The position numbers were made by a program, and so were the translations under genes. A stretch of 21,834 bases of DNA, from contig DASXIW010000156.1 of the NCBI GenBank assembly GCA_036497785.1, positions 1 through 21,834 on the forward strand. Reading direction: 5' to 3'. Positions 15,773 to 21,834 of the stretch are shown here, piece after piece. This stretch comes from DASXIW01 sp036497785. GTDB lineage: Bacteria; Pseudomonadota; Alphaproteobacteria; Acetobacterales; Acetobacteraceae. The notes under the pieces are model-generated. The model saw nothing but the letters and a program-made list of their open reading frames with translations, made no database searches and had not been told where the DNA came from. Each line of letters opens with the position of its first letter. The stretch's first letter is position 1.

Positions 15773-16442
15773 AGGCTGCCCAAACCGCCTGGATCCACTC
15801 GGGCGGCACGGCCTGGCGGGGCGTGGTCAGCAGCGCGTCGCTGCGGTTGCGCAGCGCCGCCTGCCATGTGCCGGGCAATGGTGGGCGCACCAATGCGGCC
15901 GCCAGCGGCGCGCTGTCGCGCCAAGCCAATAGATCGGTCCAATTCTCCCAGGCGCGCGGCAGGGCGGCTCTCGGCCGCGCCGCCTCGCGCCCGATGCGCA
16001 ACCGCGTTCGGTCGCCCACGCCGGCGAACCGGCTGGACAGCAACGCGCCATCCACGCCCGTCAAGTTCAATACCTCCAGCCCAAGCAGTCGCAGGCGGAC
16101 GCCGTCCCACCCTGCTATCGACATCAGCGACAGCTTCCCCCACGGTGGATCGGCGGCAAAGGCAAGGCAGGCAACCTCCCGCCCTGCAATGGGCAACAAT
16201 GCGACCAGCCGCGCGTCGGGCGAGGGCAGGGTCACCGCGCCCTCGATCCTGTCGGCATGAAACAAGGTCGTTCCGGCAGCAGCGGGTTCGACGAAAACCG
16301 GCCCAATCCGTTCCGGCCGCAGCCGCGCCAGACGCGGCGCCGGTCGCGCCAGATCCAGCGGGGCCAACAGAATGGCCGGTGCGGCAAGCAACCGGCGGCG
16401 CGTGAACGAGCCCACGCGCGATGCTTGCGCGAAAACATACAT
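15702..16442 (-). CDS. Uncharacterised protein with a Tat-like signal sequence
   Basis: A 246-residue protein I cannot assign to a family. Its N-terminus reads GSFTRRRLLAAPAILLAPL: a twin-arginine-like patch (residues 15-17) followed by a hydrophobic stretch and an Ala/Pro-rich region that could be a cleavage site, so export through Tat is plausible. The body has WGKLSLMSIAGWDGVRLRLL, WENWTDLLAW and PPEWIQAVWAAF, with no metal or nucleotide motifs. No ribosome-binding site is evident for ATG 16442 or for the alternative GTG 16415. Both lie inside a 27-bp tandem repeat. The last 23 codons or so overlap the 3' end of the convergent M20 gene by 71 bases, so the true C-terminus could differ. Competing minus-strand frames exist; the signal-like N-terminus is the main reason for choosing this one. 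Confidence 0.6.
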   Translation of the reverse strand: MYVFAQASRVGSFTRRRLLAAPAILLAPLDLARPAPRLARLRPERIGPVFVEPAAAGTTLFHADRIEGAVTLPSPDARLVALLPIAGREVACLAFAADPPWGKLSLMSIAGWDGVRLRLLGLEVLNLTGVDGALLSSRFAGVGDRTRLRIGREAARPRAALPRAWENWTDLLAWRDSAPLAAALVRPPLPGTWQAALRNRSDALLTTPRQAVPPEWIQAVWAAFSPAMPASPPMRDTSPPPAGSRR

Positions 16443-16465
16443 GCGCGATGGTCGCGCGAAAACAT
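16412..16465. repeat. Two tandem 27-bp repeats with internal dyads
   Basis: Units 16412-16438 and 16439-16465 match at 23 of 27 positions and both end GCGCGAAAACAT. The second unit contains a perfect dyad, GCGCGA (16443-16448) TGG TCGCGC (16452-16457). The first has the same dyad with one mismatch (16416-16430). They sit over the start of the Tat-like gene, next to the 92-base gap before the divergent gene at 16535, so they may be paired operator sites or a simple duplication. Confidence 0.75.
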
Positions 16466-16534
16466 GAAAGCCGGGTTACGCCGGCGCGCGGATCATGCCA
16501 GCATCGTAACGCCGCAATCGCGTGGGGGATGGAC

Positions 16535-17524
16535 ATGACAGATTTGAAATTGACGTTGACTTGCGCCGATTATGGCCGGGTGATGCCGCTTGTCACCGGC
16601 CATGTCCGGCCCGAAGGCATCGATCTTACGCTGGAGGTCGGCAATAACGGCTCCTGGCCGGAGCGCGCCGAAATGCTGCGCCGGGCCATGCACGACCCCG
16701 CCGTTCAGGGCGGCGAGCAGTCCATGGCCGGCCATCTGATCCGCATCGCCAAGGGCGACCGCAGCTTCGTCGGGCTGCCAATCTTCCCGCTGCGCAACTT
16801 CACCGCCCGCGATCTGTATATCCGCAAGGGCGGCCCGATCCAGTCGAGCAAGGATCTGGTCGGCAAGCGCATCGGCATGTATGGCTGGGCCAATAGCGGC
16901 TCGATCTGGTATCGCCATTTCTTCCGCTATATCGGCATCGATCCGGCCGAGGTGAAATGGTGCATCGGACCGGTGGATGCGCCGGCCGCCAACCCCGTTC
17001 CCGTCACGCTGCCACAGGGTGTCACGCAGCCGCCCGCCGGAAAATCCCTCTCCGAGATGCTGCTCGCCGACGAGTTGGACGCCATCTACAGCCCGCCCCG
17101 CCCGGCCCGCTACCACCCCGTCAACGGCCCGATCGCCCGGCTGTTTCCGGAATTCCGCAATATCGAACAGGATTATTTCCGCCGCACCGGCGCCTTCCCG
17201 CCGCAGCACCTGATCGTGCTTCACCGCGAGGTGTGGGAGGCCAATAAATGGATTGCCCGCAGCCTGATCGACGCCTTCACCCGCGCCAACGACATGTTCA
17301 CCGCCGCCCAGCAGGGCTTCCCTTACGCCACCCCCTGGCAGGAGGCGCAGCTGGAAGACACCGTGTCGCTCATGGGCGAGGATTTCCACCCATACGGCAT
17401 CGGCAGGAATCGCGCAGTGATGGACCTTTTCTGCCAGCAAGGCCATGCCGCTGGGCTGACGGATCGTCTGGTCACAACCGACGATTATTTCGCGGAGTTC
17501 CTGGAACAGAACATTATGGCTTGA
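16535..17524 (+). CDS. 4,5-dihydroxyphthalate decarboxylase-like / type 2 periplasmic-binding-fold protein
   Basis: A 329-residue protein with the layout of the 4,5-dihydroxyphthalate decarboxylase group, which has the type 2 periplasmic-binding fold and is often annotated as an ABC substrate-binding protein. It begins LKLTLTCADYGRVMPLVTG and VRPEGIDLTL, has GLPIFPLRNFTARDLYIRKG, then KDLVGKRIGMYGWANSGSIW at about residues 110-130, the segment expected at the hinge. No signal peptide is visible, so a cytoplasmic enzyme is more likely than a transport receptor. The aromatic substrate, if any, is unknown. ATG 16535 has GGGGGA six bases upstream; ATG 16529 is an in-frame alternative that would overlap that site. 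No transporter genes adjoin it. It is divergent from the Tat-like unknown and converges on crcB across 75 bases. Confidence 0.8.
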   Translation: MTDLKLTLTCADYGRVMPLVTGHVRPEGIDLTLEVGNNGSWPERAEMLRRAMHDPAVQGGEQSMAGHLIRIAKGDRSFVGLPIFPLRNFTARDLYIRKGGPIQSSKDLVGKRIGMYGWANSGSIWYRHFFRYIGIDPAEVKWCIGPVDAPAANPVPVTLPQGVTQPPAGKSLSEMLLADELDAIYSPPRPARYHPVNGPIARLFPEFRNIEQDYFRRTGAFPPQHLIVLHREVWEANKWIARSLIDAFTRANDMFTAAQQGFPYATPWQEAQLEDTVSLMGEDFHPYGIGRNRAVMDLFCQQGHAAGLTDRLVTTDDYFAEFLEQNIMA

Positions 17525-17599
17525 GGTGGAATCACTGGGCCATAAAATTGCTCGGTCAAGCACATAGCGAGTTGTCGCTGCTGTGGAGCAGAATGCGTG

Positions 17600-17995
17600 T
17601 CAGCGCACCGTCACGCCGATGCGCGCGGCCAGCCCAGTGCCGAGGGCGACCGCGGCCAGGCACAACAGCACGGACAGCACCGCGTTGCCGACGGCGCCGG
17701 CCCAGTCGCCGGCCTTGATCAATACGAGTGTCTGCAGGCTGAACGATGAGAACGTCGTGTAGCCGCCGCACAGCCCGACCATGACGAATGCGCGCATATT
17801 GGCGTCCGCCGGCAATGGCCCGTCCGGCAGGGTCAGCGTGCCGAAGAAGCCGATGACGAAGCTGCCCAGGATATTGATCACCATCGTGCCCCAGGGAAAC
17901 GCCTCGCCCCAGGCCCGGGCCGCGACCAGCCCCGTCCAGTAGCGGCCGACGCTTCCGATCGCGCCGCCCAGCGCCACGCATAGATAGGGAATCAT
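17600..17995 (-). CDS. crcB: Fluoride channel FluC/CrcB
   Basis: A 131-residue four-helix membrane protein of the Fluc family, which forms dual-topology dimers that export fluoride. Family motifs are GGAIGSVGRYW (residues 10-20), Asn41 in NILGSFVIGFFG, and GGYTTFSSFS (77-86) holding the central Na+-site and pore-phenylalanine region. Length is typical. ATG 17995 has a GGAGG ribosome-binding site. I looked for a fluoride (crcB) riboswitch in the 116-base leader and saw no convincing consensus. It is divergent from the GntR regulator, so a shared promoter region is possible, but a functional link is unproven. Confidence 0.95.
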   Translation of the reverse strand: MIPYLCVALGGAIGSVGRYWTGLVAARAWGEAFPWGTMVINILGSFVIGFFGTLTLPDGPLPADANMRAFVMVGLCGGYTTFSSFSLQTLVLIKAGDWAGAVGNAVLSVLLCLAAVALGTGLAARIGVTVR

Positions 17996-18074
17996 GCCAA
18001 TACCTCCGATCCCTTCCAGATAACGCAGGGGTCGGCGGCCGTCATCCCGGGCTTTCCATGGCCATTCCTTTGTG

Positions 18075-18097
18075 CTATGTCACATAACATGTCATAG
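18075..18097. promoter_or_regulatory. Palindrome before the GntR gene, candidate autoregulatory operator
   Basis: A 23-base imperfect palindrome, CTATGTCA at the left and TGTCATAG at the right (outer five bases and two inner bases per arm pair), ends 14 bases before the regulator start at 18112. It lies in the gap shared with divergent crcB. Size and position fit a FadR-family GntR dimer site that represses its own operon. Confidence 0.5.
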
Positions 18098-18111
18098 GGT
18101 TTTCAAGTCGC

Positions 18112-18801
18112 ATGTCGCTGATATCCGCGATTCCGTCCAACCTGTCCGATCAGGCTGTCCAGGCCCTCCGGGATGACATCCTGTCCTGCCGCCTCGCCCC
18201 GGGTGCGGCCGTCAGCGAAGCGCTGCTCACCGAGCGCCTAGGCCTGGGCCGCGCGCCGGTCCGCGCCGCCCTGGCCCGGCTGGCGGAGGAGGGGTTGGTG
18301 CAGGCGGTGCCCCGGCGCGGCTGGATGGTCTCGCTGGTGACGGTGCGCGACATCCATGAGGTGTTCGACCTGCGTCTGATCCTCGAGCCCGAGGCGGCGA
18401 GGCGGGCGGCGCAATCCGGCGATGCCGGACGGCTCGCCAAACTGGATGAGGTCTGCAAACAGGGCTACCTGCCGGATGACCTCGACAGCGCCCTGCATTT
18501 CCTGTTGGCAAACCGCGCCTTTCATGTCGCGGTCGCGGAACTTTCCGGCAATGCGCGGCTGTCGCGCCAGATCGGCCGGCTGCTGGATGAATCCGCGCGA
18601 ATGTTGGTGCTGGGCCTGTCGCGCCGTGATCGCAGCGGCGAGATGGCGCATGAGCACCGCGAACTCATCGCGGCGCTGGCCGCCGGTGCCGCGGAGCATG
18701 CCGCCGTCATCATGCGCGATCAGGTCGCCGCCAGCCGCGACATGGTGCTGGCAGGCCTGACCGCGAGACCCTCCGCTCTCTTCCTGGCATCGGTCGCATG
18801 A
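18112..18801 (+). CDS. GntR family transcriptional regulator, FadR subfamily (FCD domain)
   Basis: A 229-residue regulator. The N-terminal winged helix reads ALRDDILSCRLAPGAAV (residues 18-34), LTERLGLGRAPVRAALARL (39-57) and EEGLVQAVPRRGWMV (59-73), the classic GntR HTH and wing. The C-terminal all-helical FCD domain starts near residue 78 (DLRLILEPEAARRA). Of the four residues that usually bind metal in FCD domains, two are kept (His138, His182) and two appear replaced (Asn134 for Asp, Gln204 for the third His in the MRDQV segment), so ligand sensing may be metal-independent. The gene has only a weak upstream AGGG at a long distance. Its stop overlaps the start of the thiol dioxygenase gene (ATGA), so that enzyme is the likely target. 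A palindrome just upstream suggests self-repression. Confidence 0.93.
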   Translation: MSLISAIPSNLSDQAVQALRDDILSCRLAPGAAVSEALLTERLGLGRAPVRAALARLAEEGLVQAVPRRGWMVSLVTVRDIHEVFDLRLILEPEAARRAAQSGDAGRLAKLDEVCKQGYLPDDLDSALHFLLANRAFHVAVAELSGNARLSRQIGRLLDESARMLVLGLSRRDRSGEMAHEHRELIAALAAGAAEHAAVIMRDQVAASRDMVLAGLTARPSALFLASVA

Positions 18802-19337
18802 ACGCCCTTGCGCCCGCCGCAGCGACCGCCAGCGCCGTCTCGACGCCGCTTGCCCGCCTGCTCGCCGATGTCGCGGAGGCCGCGCGCGGTCCGATCGCCG
18901 GGCGCCATCTGGGCGTCGCCGCCGCGCTCGCGCCTTACCTCGAAAATCCTGACCTGCTCGAGGGACGGGACTGCCCCTGCAATCCGCAACGCTACCAGCG
19001 CCACCTGCTGCATGCCGATGCGCAGGGCGGCTACGCCGTGGTGGCTATCGTCTGGACGCCCGGCCAGATGTCGCCGGTGCACGGCCATCGCACCTGGTGC
19101 GCCCTCGGCGTGCATCGCGGGTGGCTGACCGAGACCTTCTTCGCCCCGCGAGACGGTATTGCCGTGCCGACCAGTTGCAAGCCGCTGCGGCCCGGATCGC
19201 TCTCTCACGCCGCCGCCGATCCCCGCGCCATCCATCGCATCGCCAATCTCGGCACGCAGGAGGCGGTGTCGCTGCATGTGTATGGCCTGTCCTATGACCG
19301 CTTCGGCGATGGGGTAAACGAGGTGTGGGCTGCCTGA
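18798..19337 (+). CDS. Cysteine dioxygenase family (cupin) thiol dioxygenase
   Basis: A 179-residue cupin of the cysteine dioxygenase family, slightly shorter than the usual 185-200. The three-His iron site is visible as His95 and His97 in PVHGHRTW and His146 in AIHRIAN. The catalytic Ser-His-Tyr triad fits Ser158, His160 and Tyr162 in AVSLHVYG. Such enzymes use Fe(II) and O2 to convert cysteine to cysteine sulfinate, or related thiols such as 3-mercaptopropionate to their sulfinates, in the cytoplasm. Cys101 lies one position short of the Cys that forms the Cys-Tyr cofactor in mammals, so I do not claim a cofactor. The start overlaps the regulator stop (ATGA at 18798-18801), which makes it part of a two-gene operon. 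Which thiol is used cannot be decided from sequence. Confidence 0.9.
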   Translation: MNALAPAAATASAVSTPLARLLADVAEAARGPIAGRHLGVAAALAPYLENPDLLEGRDCPCNPQRYQRHLLHADAQGGYAVVAIVWTPGQMSPVHGHRTWCALGVHRGWLTETFFAPRDGIAVPTSCKPLRPGSLSHAAADPRAIHRIANLGTQEAVSLHVYGLSYDRFGDGVNEVWAA

Positions 19338-19577
19338 CCGGAGCCAGGATCAGACGATGGCCCAGCAATGTGCATCGCCGCGCCGTATGAAGTTCTCGTC
19401 AGGTTCCCATAATGTTTCGGTCTTCCGCCCCGGGAATGGACAAAATAATCCAAGTTTTCCGCGGCTTTCGGGTAAACCGTCCATGATGGGCAGCTTCTGC
19501 GGCGCCGGGCAACGGATCGTGCGAACACGCTATCGGGGGCCTGTCAAACGGCGGCGCATAGGTTAAATGCTGCCCCT

Positions 19578-21254
19578 ATGAGCCAAACCAGCCCCGCCGC
19601 GAAAACTTGGCTGCGGACCGTCAGCCGGCAGGGCCGCCGCGCAGCCGCGCCGGTGATCGCGTTGGGCCTGACGGGAATCGCGCTCGCCATCGCCCAGGCG
19701 TATTTCGCCGCCAGCGCTTTGGATGCCGCCCTCGCCGGAGAGGCCGCGCCCATCGCTTTGCTTGCCGCGTTCGGTGTGCTGGCCCTGTTGCGCGCGCTTC
19801 TCGGTGTGCTGTCCGAGCGGACGGCCTTCAATGCAGGCGCCGCCGCGCGCCGCCGCCTGCGGACCGACGCCTTGACCCGTCTGCTCCAGGCCGGCCCCGC
19901 GCTGCTGCGCCGCCGTCACTCCGCCGACCTTACCGGCATCGTGGTCGATCGGATCGAGGCGCTGGAGGGTCTGTTCCGTAGCTGGCTTCCGGCGGCCACG
20001 CTGGCGCTGGCCGGTCCGGTCCTGGTGCTGCTCGCCGTGCTGGCCACCGATCCTTTGGCCGCCCTTATCCTGGGCATTGGCGGCCTGCTGGTGCCGGTCG
20101 CCATGGCGCTGTCCGGCATCGGTGCCGCCGCCGCGGCGCGCGGTCAGTTTGCCGCCATGGCGCGGCTCCAGGCACGTTTCCTCGACCGGGTCCGCGGCAT
20201 CGCCACCATCGTGCTGGCCGGCCGCGCGGAGGCCGAGGCACAGGCGCTGGGGCGCGCCGCCGAGGAACTACGCCGGCGCACCATGCGTGTGCTGCGCATG
20301 GCCTTCCTGTCCTCGGCCGCGCTGGATTGCGCGGCGGCCGCGGCTCTTGTGCTGCTGGCGTTGCGCTACGCCGCCTTGCTGCGCGCCAGCGGCACCGGCC
20401 ATGCCGGCTCGGCGCTGTTCGTATTGCTGCTGGTGCCGGAGTTCTTCGCCCCGCTGCGCAGCTTCGCCGCCGGCTACCAGGACCGCATGCAGGCGGTCGG
20501 CGCCGCCGAATCCCTCGCCGACCTGCCGCCTTTGCCGGCCCCCACGCCGCCGCTGCCCGTGCGCAACGTGGCAGCGCATGGCGTGAGCATCGCCTTCGAC
20601 AACGTGACACTGACCTGGGACCCCGCGCGCGGCCCTGCCTTGGACCATCTGAGCCTGCGCGTGCCGGCGGGCGAGACCGTGGTGCTGGCCGGGCCGTCCG
20701 GCGCGGGAAAATCCAGCATCATGGAAATCCTGCTGGGCTTTGTGCGCCCCGATTCCGGCCGGGTCACCATCAATGGTGCCGATATCGAGACCCTGGTGCC
20801 GGCGGCGCTGTCGCGGCTGATCGCCTGGATCGGCCAGCGCCCCGTGCTGTTCGCCGGCACGATCCGCGACAATATTCGCTTCGGCAACCCCGAGGCGAGC
20901 GATGCCGAGGTGGCCGAGGCGGTCAGCTTCGCCCGGCTGGACGCCGTCGCCGCCACGTTGCCGGAGGGGCTGAACACGCGGGTGGGGGAGGGCGGGTACG
21001 GCCTTTCCGGCGGGCAGGCGCAGCGCGTGGCCATTGCCCGGGCCTTCTTGCGCAATGCCCCGCTGCTGCTGCTGGACGAGCCCACCGCCCATCTGGACCC
21101 GGCCACGGAGGCCGAGTTGCTGGACAGCCTGCGCCGGCTCACCCTGGGCCGCACCGTCATCCTCGCCAGCCATTCGGCCGCCGCGCATGCATTCGGCGGC
21201 AGGCGCATCGATCTGCGCGCCGGCCGCGTTGTGCCGGCCAGGGGTGTGGCATGA
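19578..21254 (+). CDS. cydD: Thiol reductant ABC exporter subunit CydD
   Basis: A 558-residue fused ABC half-transporter. The N-terminal half is an ABC exporter membrane domain (helices around 25-75, 138-182 and 245-292). The C-terminal nucleotide-binding domain has Walker A GPSGAGKS (372-379), signature LSGGQ (476-480), and Walker B LLLLDE (496-501) with D-loop HLD. CydDC exports cysteine and glutathione to the periplasm and is needed to assemble cytochrome bd oxidase. ATG 19578 has no clear Shine-Dalgarno. The 240-base upstream region holds no gene I can support; it probably carries the promoter, but I could not pick one confidently. The stop overlaps the start of cydC (ATGA), so the two subunits are made together. 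cydAB are not in the window. Confidence 0.92.
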   Translation: MSQTSPAAKTWLRTVSRQGRRAAAPVIALGLTGIALAIAQAYFAASALDAALAGEAAPIALLAAFGVLALLRALLGVLSERTAFNAGAAARRRLRTDALTRLLQAGPALLRRRHSADLTGIVVDRIEALEGLFRSWLPAATLALAGPVLVLLAVLATDPLAALILGIGGLLVPVAMALSGIGAAAAARGQFAAMARLQARFLDRVRGIATIVLAGRAEAEAQALGRAAEELRRRTMRVLRMAFLSSAALDCAAAAALVLLALRYAALLRASGTGHAGSALFVLLLVPEFFAPLRSFAAGYQDRMQAVGAAESLADLPPLPAPTPPLPVRNVAAHGVSIAFDNVTLTWDPARGPALDHLSLRVPAGETVVLAGPSGAGKSSIMEILLGFVRPDSGRVTINGADIETLVPAALSRLIAWIGQRPVLFAGTIRDNIRFGNPEASDAEVAEAVSFARLDAVAATLPEGLNTRVGEGGYGLSGGQAQRVAIARAFLRNAPLLLLDEPTAHLDPATEAELLDSLRRLTLGRTVILASHSAAAHAFGGRRIDLRAGRVVPARGVA

Positions 21255-21834
21255 CGGCGCTGCTGCGCATCCTGGCGCTGTGGCGCGGCCGCGCCGTGTG
21301 GCTCGCGGCCGGTATTCTGGTATCGATCGCCTCGCTTGGCGCGGCGGTGGCGCTGACCACCCTTTCCGCCACACTGGTGGCCAGCATCATCGCCGCGGCC
21401 GCGCTAGCTGCGCCGGTGGCGCTGCGCGTGATCGGCCCCGCCCGGGTGGTGCTGCGCTATCTTGAGCGGTTGGTGACCCATAACGCCACCTTCAGGGCTC
21501 TCGCCGATCTGCGCGTCTGGTTCTTTCGCGGCCTTTCCGTGCGCGCTGCCGGCGGCCTGGGCTTTCGCCGCGCGGGCGACGTACTGGCCCGACTGGTCAA
21601 CGACGTGGAGGCGCTGGACGGCCTCTATCTGCGCATCCTGGTCCCGGGCTGCGGCGCGGCCGTGCTGTTGCCCGTGCTGGCCTGGCTGATCGGCCGCATC
21701 GATCCCGCCCTCGCGCTCATGGTCGCCGTGTTGTTCGCCCTGGCGGCCTTCGCCCTGCCGCTGCTGGCCGCGCGCGGCGCCGCCGCCATCGGTGAGCGCC
21801 TGTCCGCCGCCACCGCCAGCCTTCGCGTGGCCGC
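21251..21834 (+). CDS. cydC: Thiol reductant ABC exporter subunit CydC (5' part, runs off the window)
   Basis: From ATG 21251, overlapping the cydD stop by four bases, the frame is open to the end of the window with 194 complete codons. It starts MTALLRILALWRGRAVWLA, has a first hydrophobic segment (AAGILVSIASLGAAVAL), and contains the recognisable CydC stretch RYLERLVTHNATFRALADLRVWFF followed by RRAGDVLARLVNDVEALDGLYLR. This is the transmembrane half of the second subunit of the CydDC cysteine/glutathione exporter; its ATPase domain lies beyond the window. The pairing and the overlap with cydD support the name. Confidence 0.9.
   Translation, partial: MTALLRILALWRGRAVWLAAGILVSIASLGAAVALTTLSATLVASIIAAAALAAPVALRVIGPARVVLRYLERLVTHNATFRALADLRVWFFRGLSVRAAGGLGFRRAGDVLARLVNDVEALDGLYLRILVPGCGAAVLLPVLAWLIGRIDPALALMVAVLFALAAFALPLLAARGAAAIGERLSAATASLRVA

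Noticed and set aside
16493..17563. A 356-codon minus-strand open frame antisense to the decarboxylase-like gene
   Set aside because: No recognisable motif; the plus strand gives a coherent family match with a good start.
17996..18111. Possible fluoride riboswitch upstream of crcB
   Set aside because: The leader was read on the minus strand and no match to the conserved crcB-motif sequences was apparent; the region is better explained as a divergent promoter with the GntR palindrome.
19567..19581. Four-codon mini-ORF (MLPL) whose TGA overlaps the cydD start
   Set aside because: Too short to distinguish from chance, and it has no ribosome-binding site of its own. Noted only because cydD itself also lacks a clear one.
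20268..21374. A 368-codon minus-strand open frame antisense to cydD
   Set aside because: The plus strand has Walker A, signature and Walker B motifs of CydD; the antisense text is low-complexity Arg/Gln/Gly.
1..21834. CRISPR arrays, tRNA or rRNA genes, insertion sequences, phage or attachment sites
   Set aside because: None seen. The only tandem repeat found is the two-unit 27-mer at 16412-16465, which lacks spacers.

Overview
This is a GC-rich window (about two-thirds G+C by eye) from an alphaproteobacterium. The family Acetobacteraceae or a near relative is the best guess. The reasons are the remains of a CtrA-type response regulator, an alphaproteobacterial family, the dense packing of small catabolic operons, and a cydDC pair. 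The taxon is an inference; no rRNA or other decisive marker is present.

Layout from left to right. Positions 1-1430 (+) hold the 3' end of a D-psicose/tagatose 3-epimerase-like sugar isomerase, overlapped by a Gfo/Idh/MocA oxidoreductase. Positions 1465-5402 (-) read, in transcription order, as a DUF2161 PD-(D/E)XK-like protein, an N-terminal-nucleophile (penicillin acylase family) hydrolase without a visible signal peptide, and an aldose 1-epimerase-like protein. Positions 5500-8001 are a decayed stretch. It holds a polytopic membrane-protein pseudogene (-), about 500 bases with no recognisable gene, and a CtrA-like response regulator (+) broken by four one-base indels.

Positions 8074-10617 carry a lambda-crystallin/L-gulonate-dehydrogenase-like NAD enzyme (-), divergent from a D-2-hydroxyacid dehydrogenase (+) that ends at a clear intrinsic terminator, then a GFA zinc-fold protein (-). 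Positions 10890-12958 (+) are a zinc alcohol dehydrogenase overlapping a CurA/PTGR-like NADP oxidoreductase. OtsA (trehalose-6-phosphate synthase, -) stands divergent from an M20 amidohydrolase (+). An uncharacterised protein with a Tat-like signal (-) is divergent from a 4,5-dihydroxyphthalate-decarboxylase-like protein (+), with a 27-bp tandem repeat at the divide.

Positions 17600-21834 hold the fluoride channel FluC/CrcB (-), divergent from a FadR-type GntR regulator. The regulator overlaps a cysteine-dioxygenase-family cupin (+). After a 240-base gap come cydD and the start of cydC (+).

How the genes may work together. Most of the window looks like ordinary peripheral catabolism: sugar isomerisation and oxidation, 2-hydroxy and 3-hydroxy acid dehydrogenases, alcohol and enone reduction, amide hydrolysis. 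The right end may be a thiol-handling neighbourhood, with a regulator and thiol dioxygenase beside the CydDC cysteine/glutathione exporter. I see no convincing new defence, mobile or biosynthetic system. The most unusual items are the decayed CtrA paralogue, the dyad-bearing tandem repeat near 16412-16465, the Tat-like unknown, and the GntR regulator with altered metal-site residues and a palindrome before its own start.
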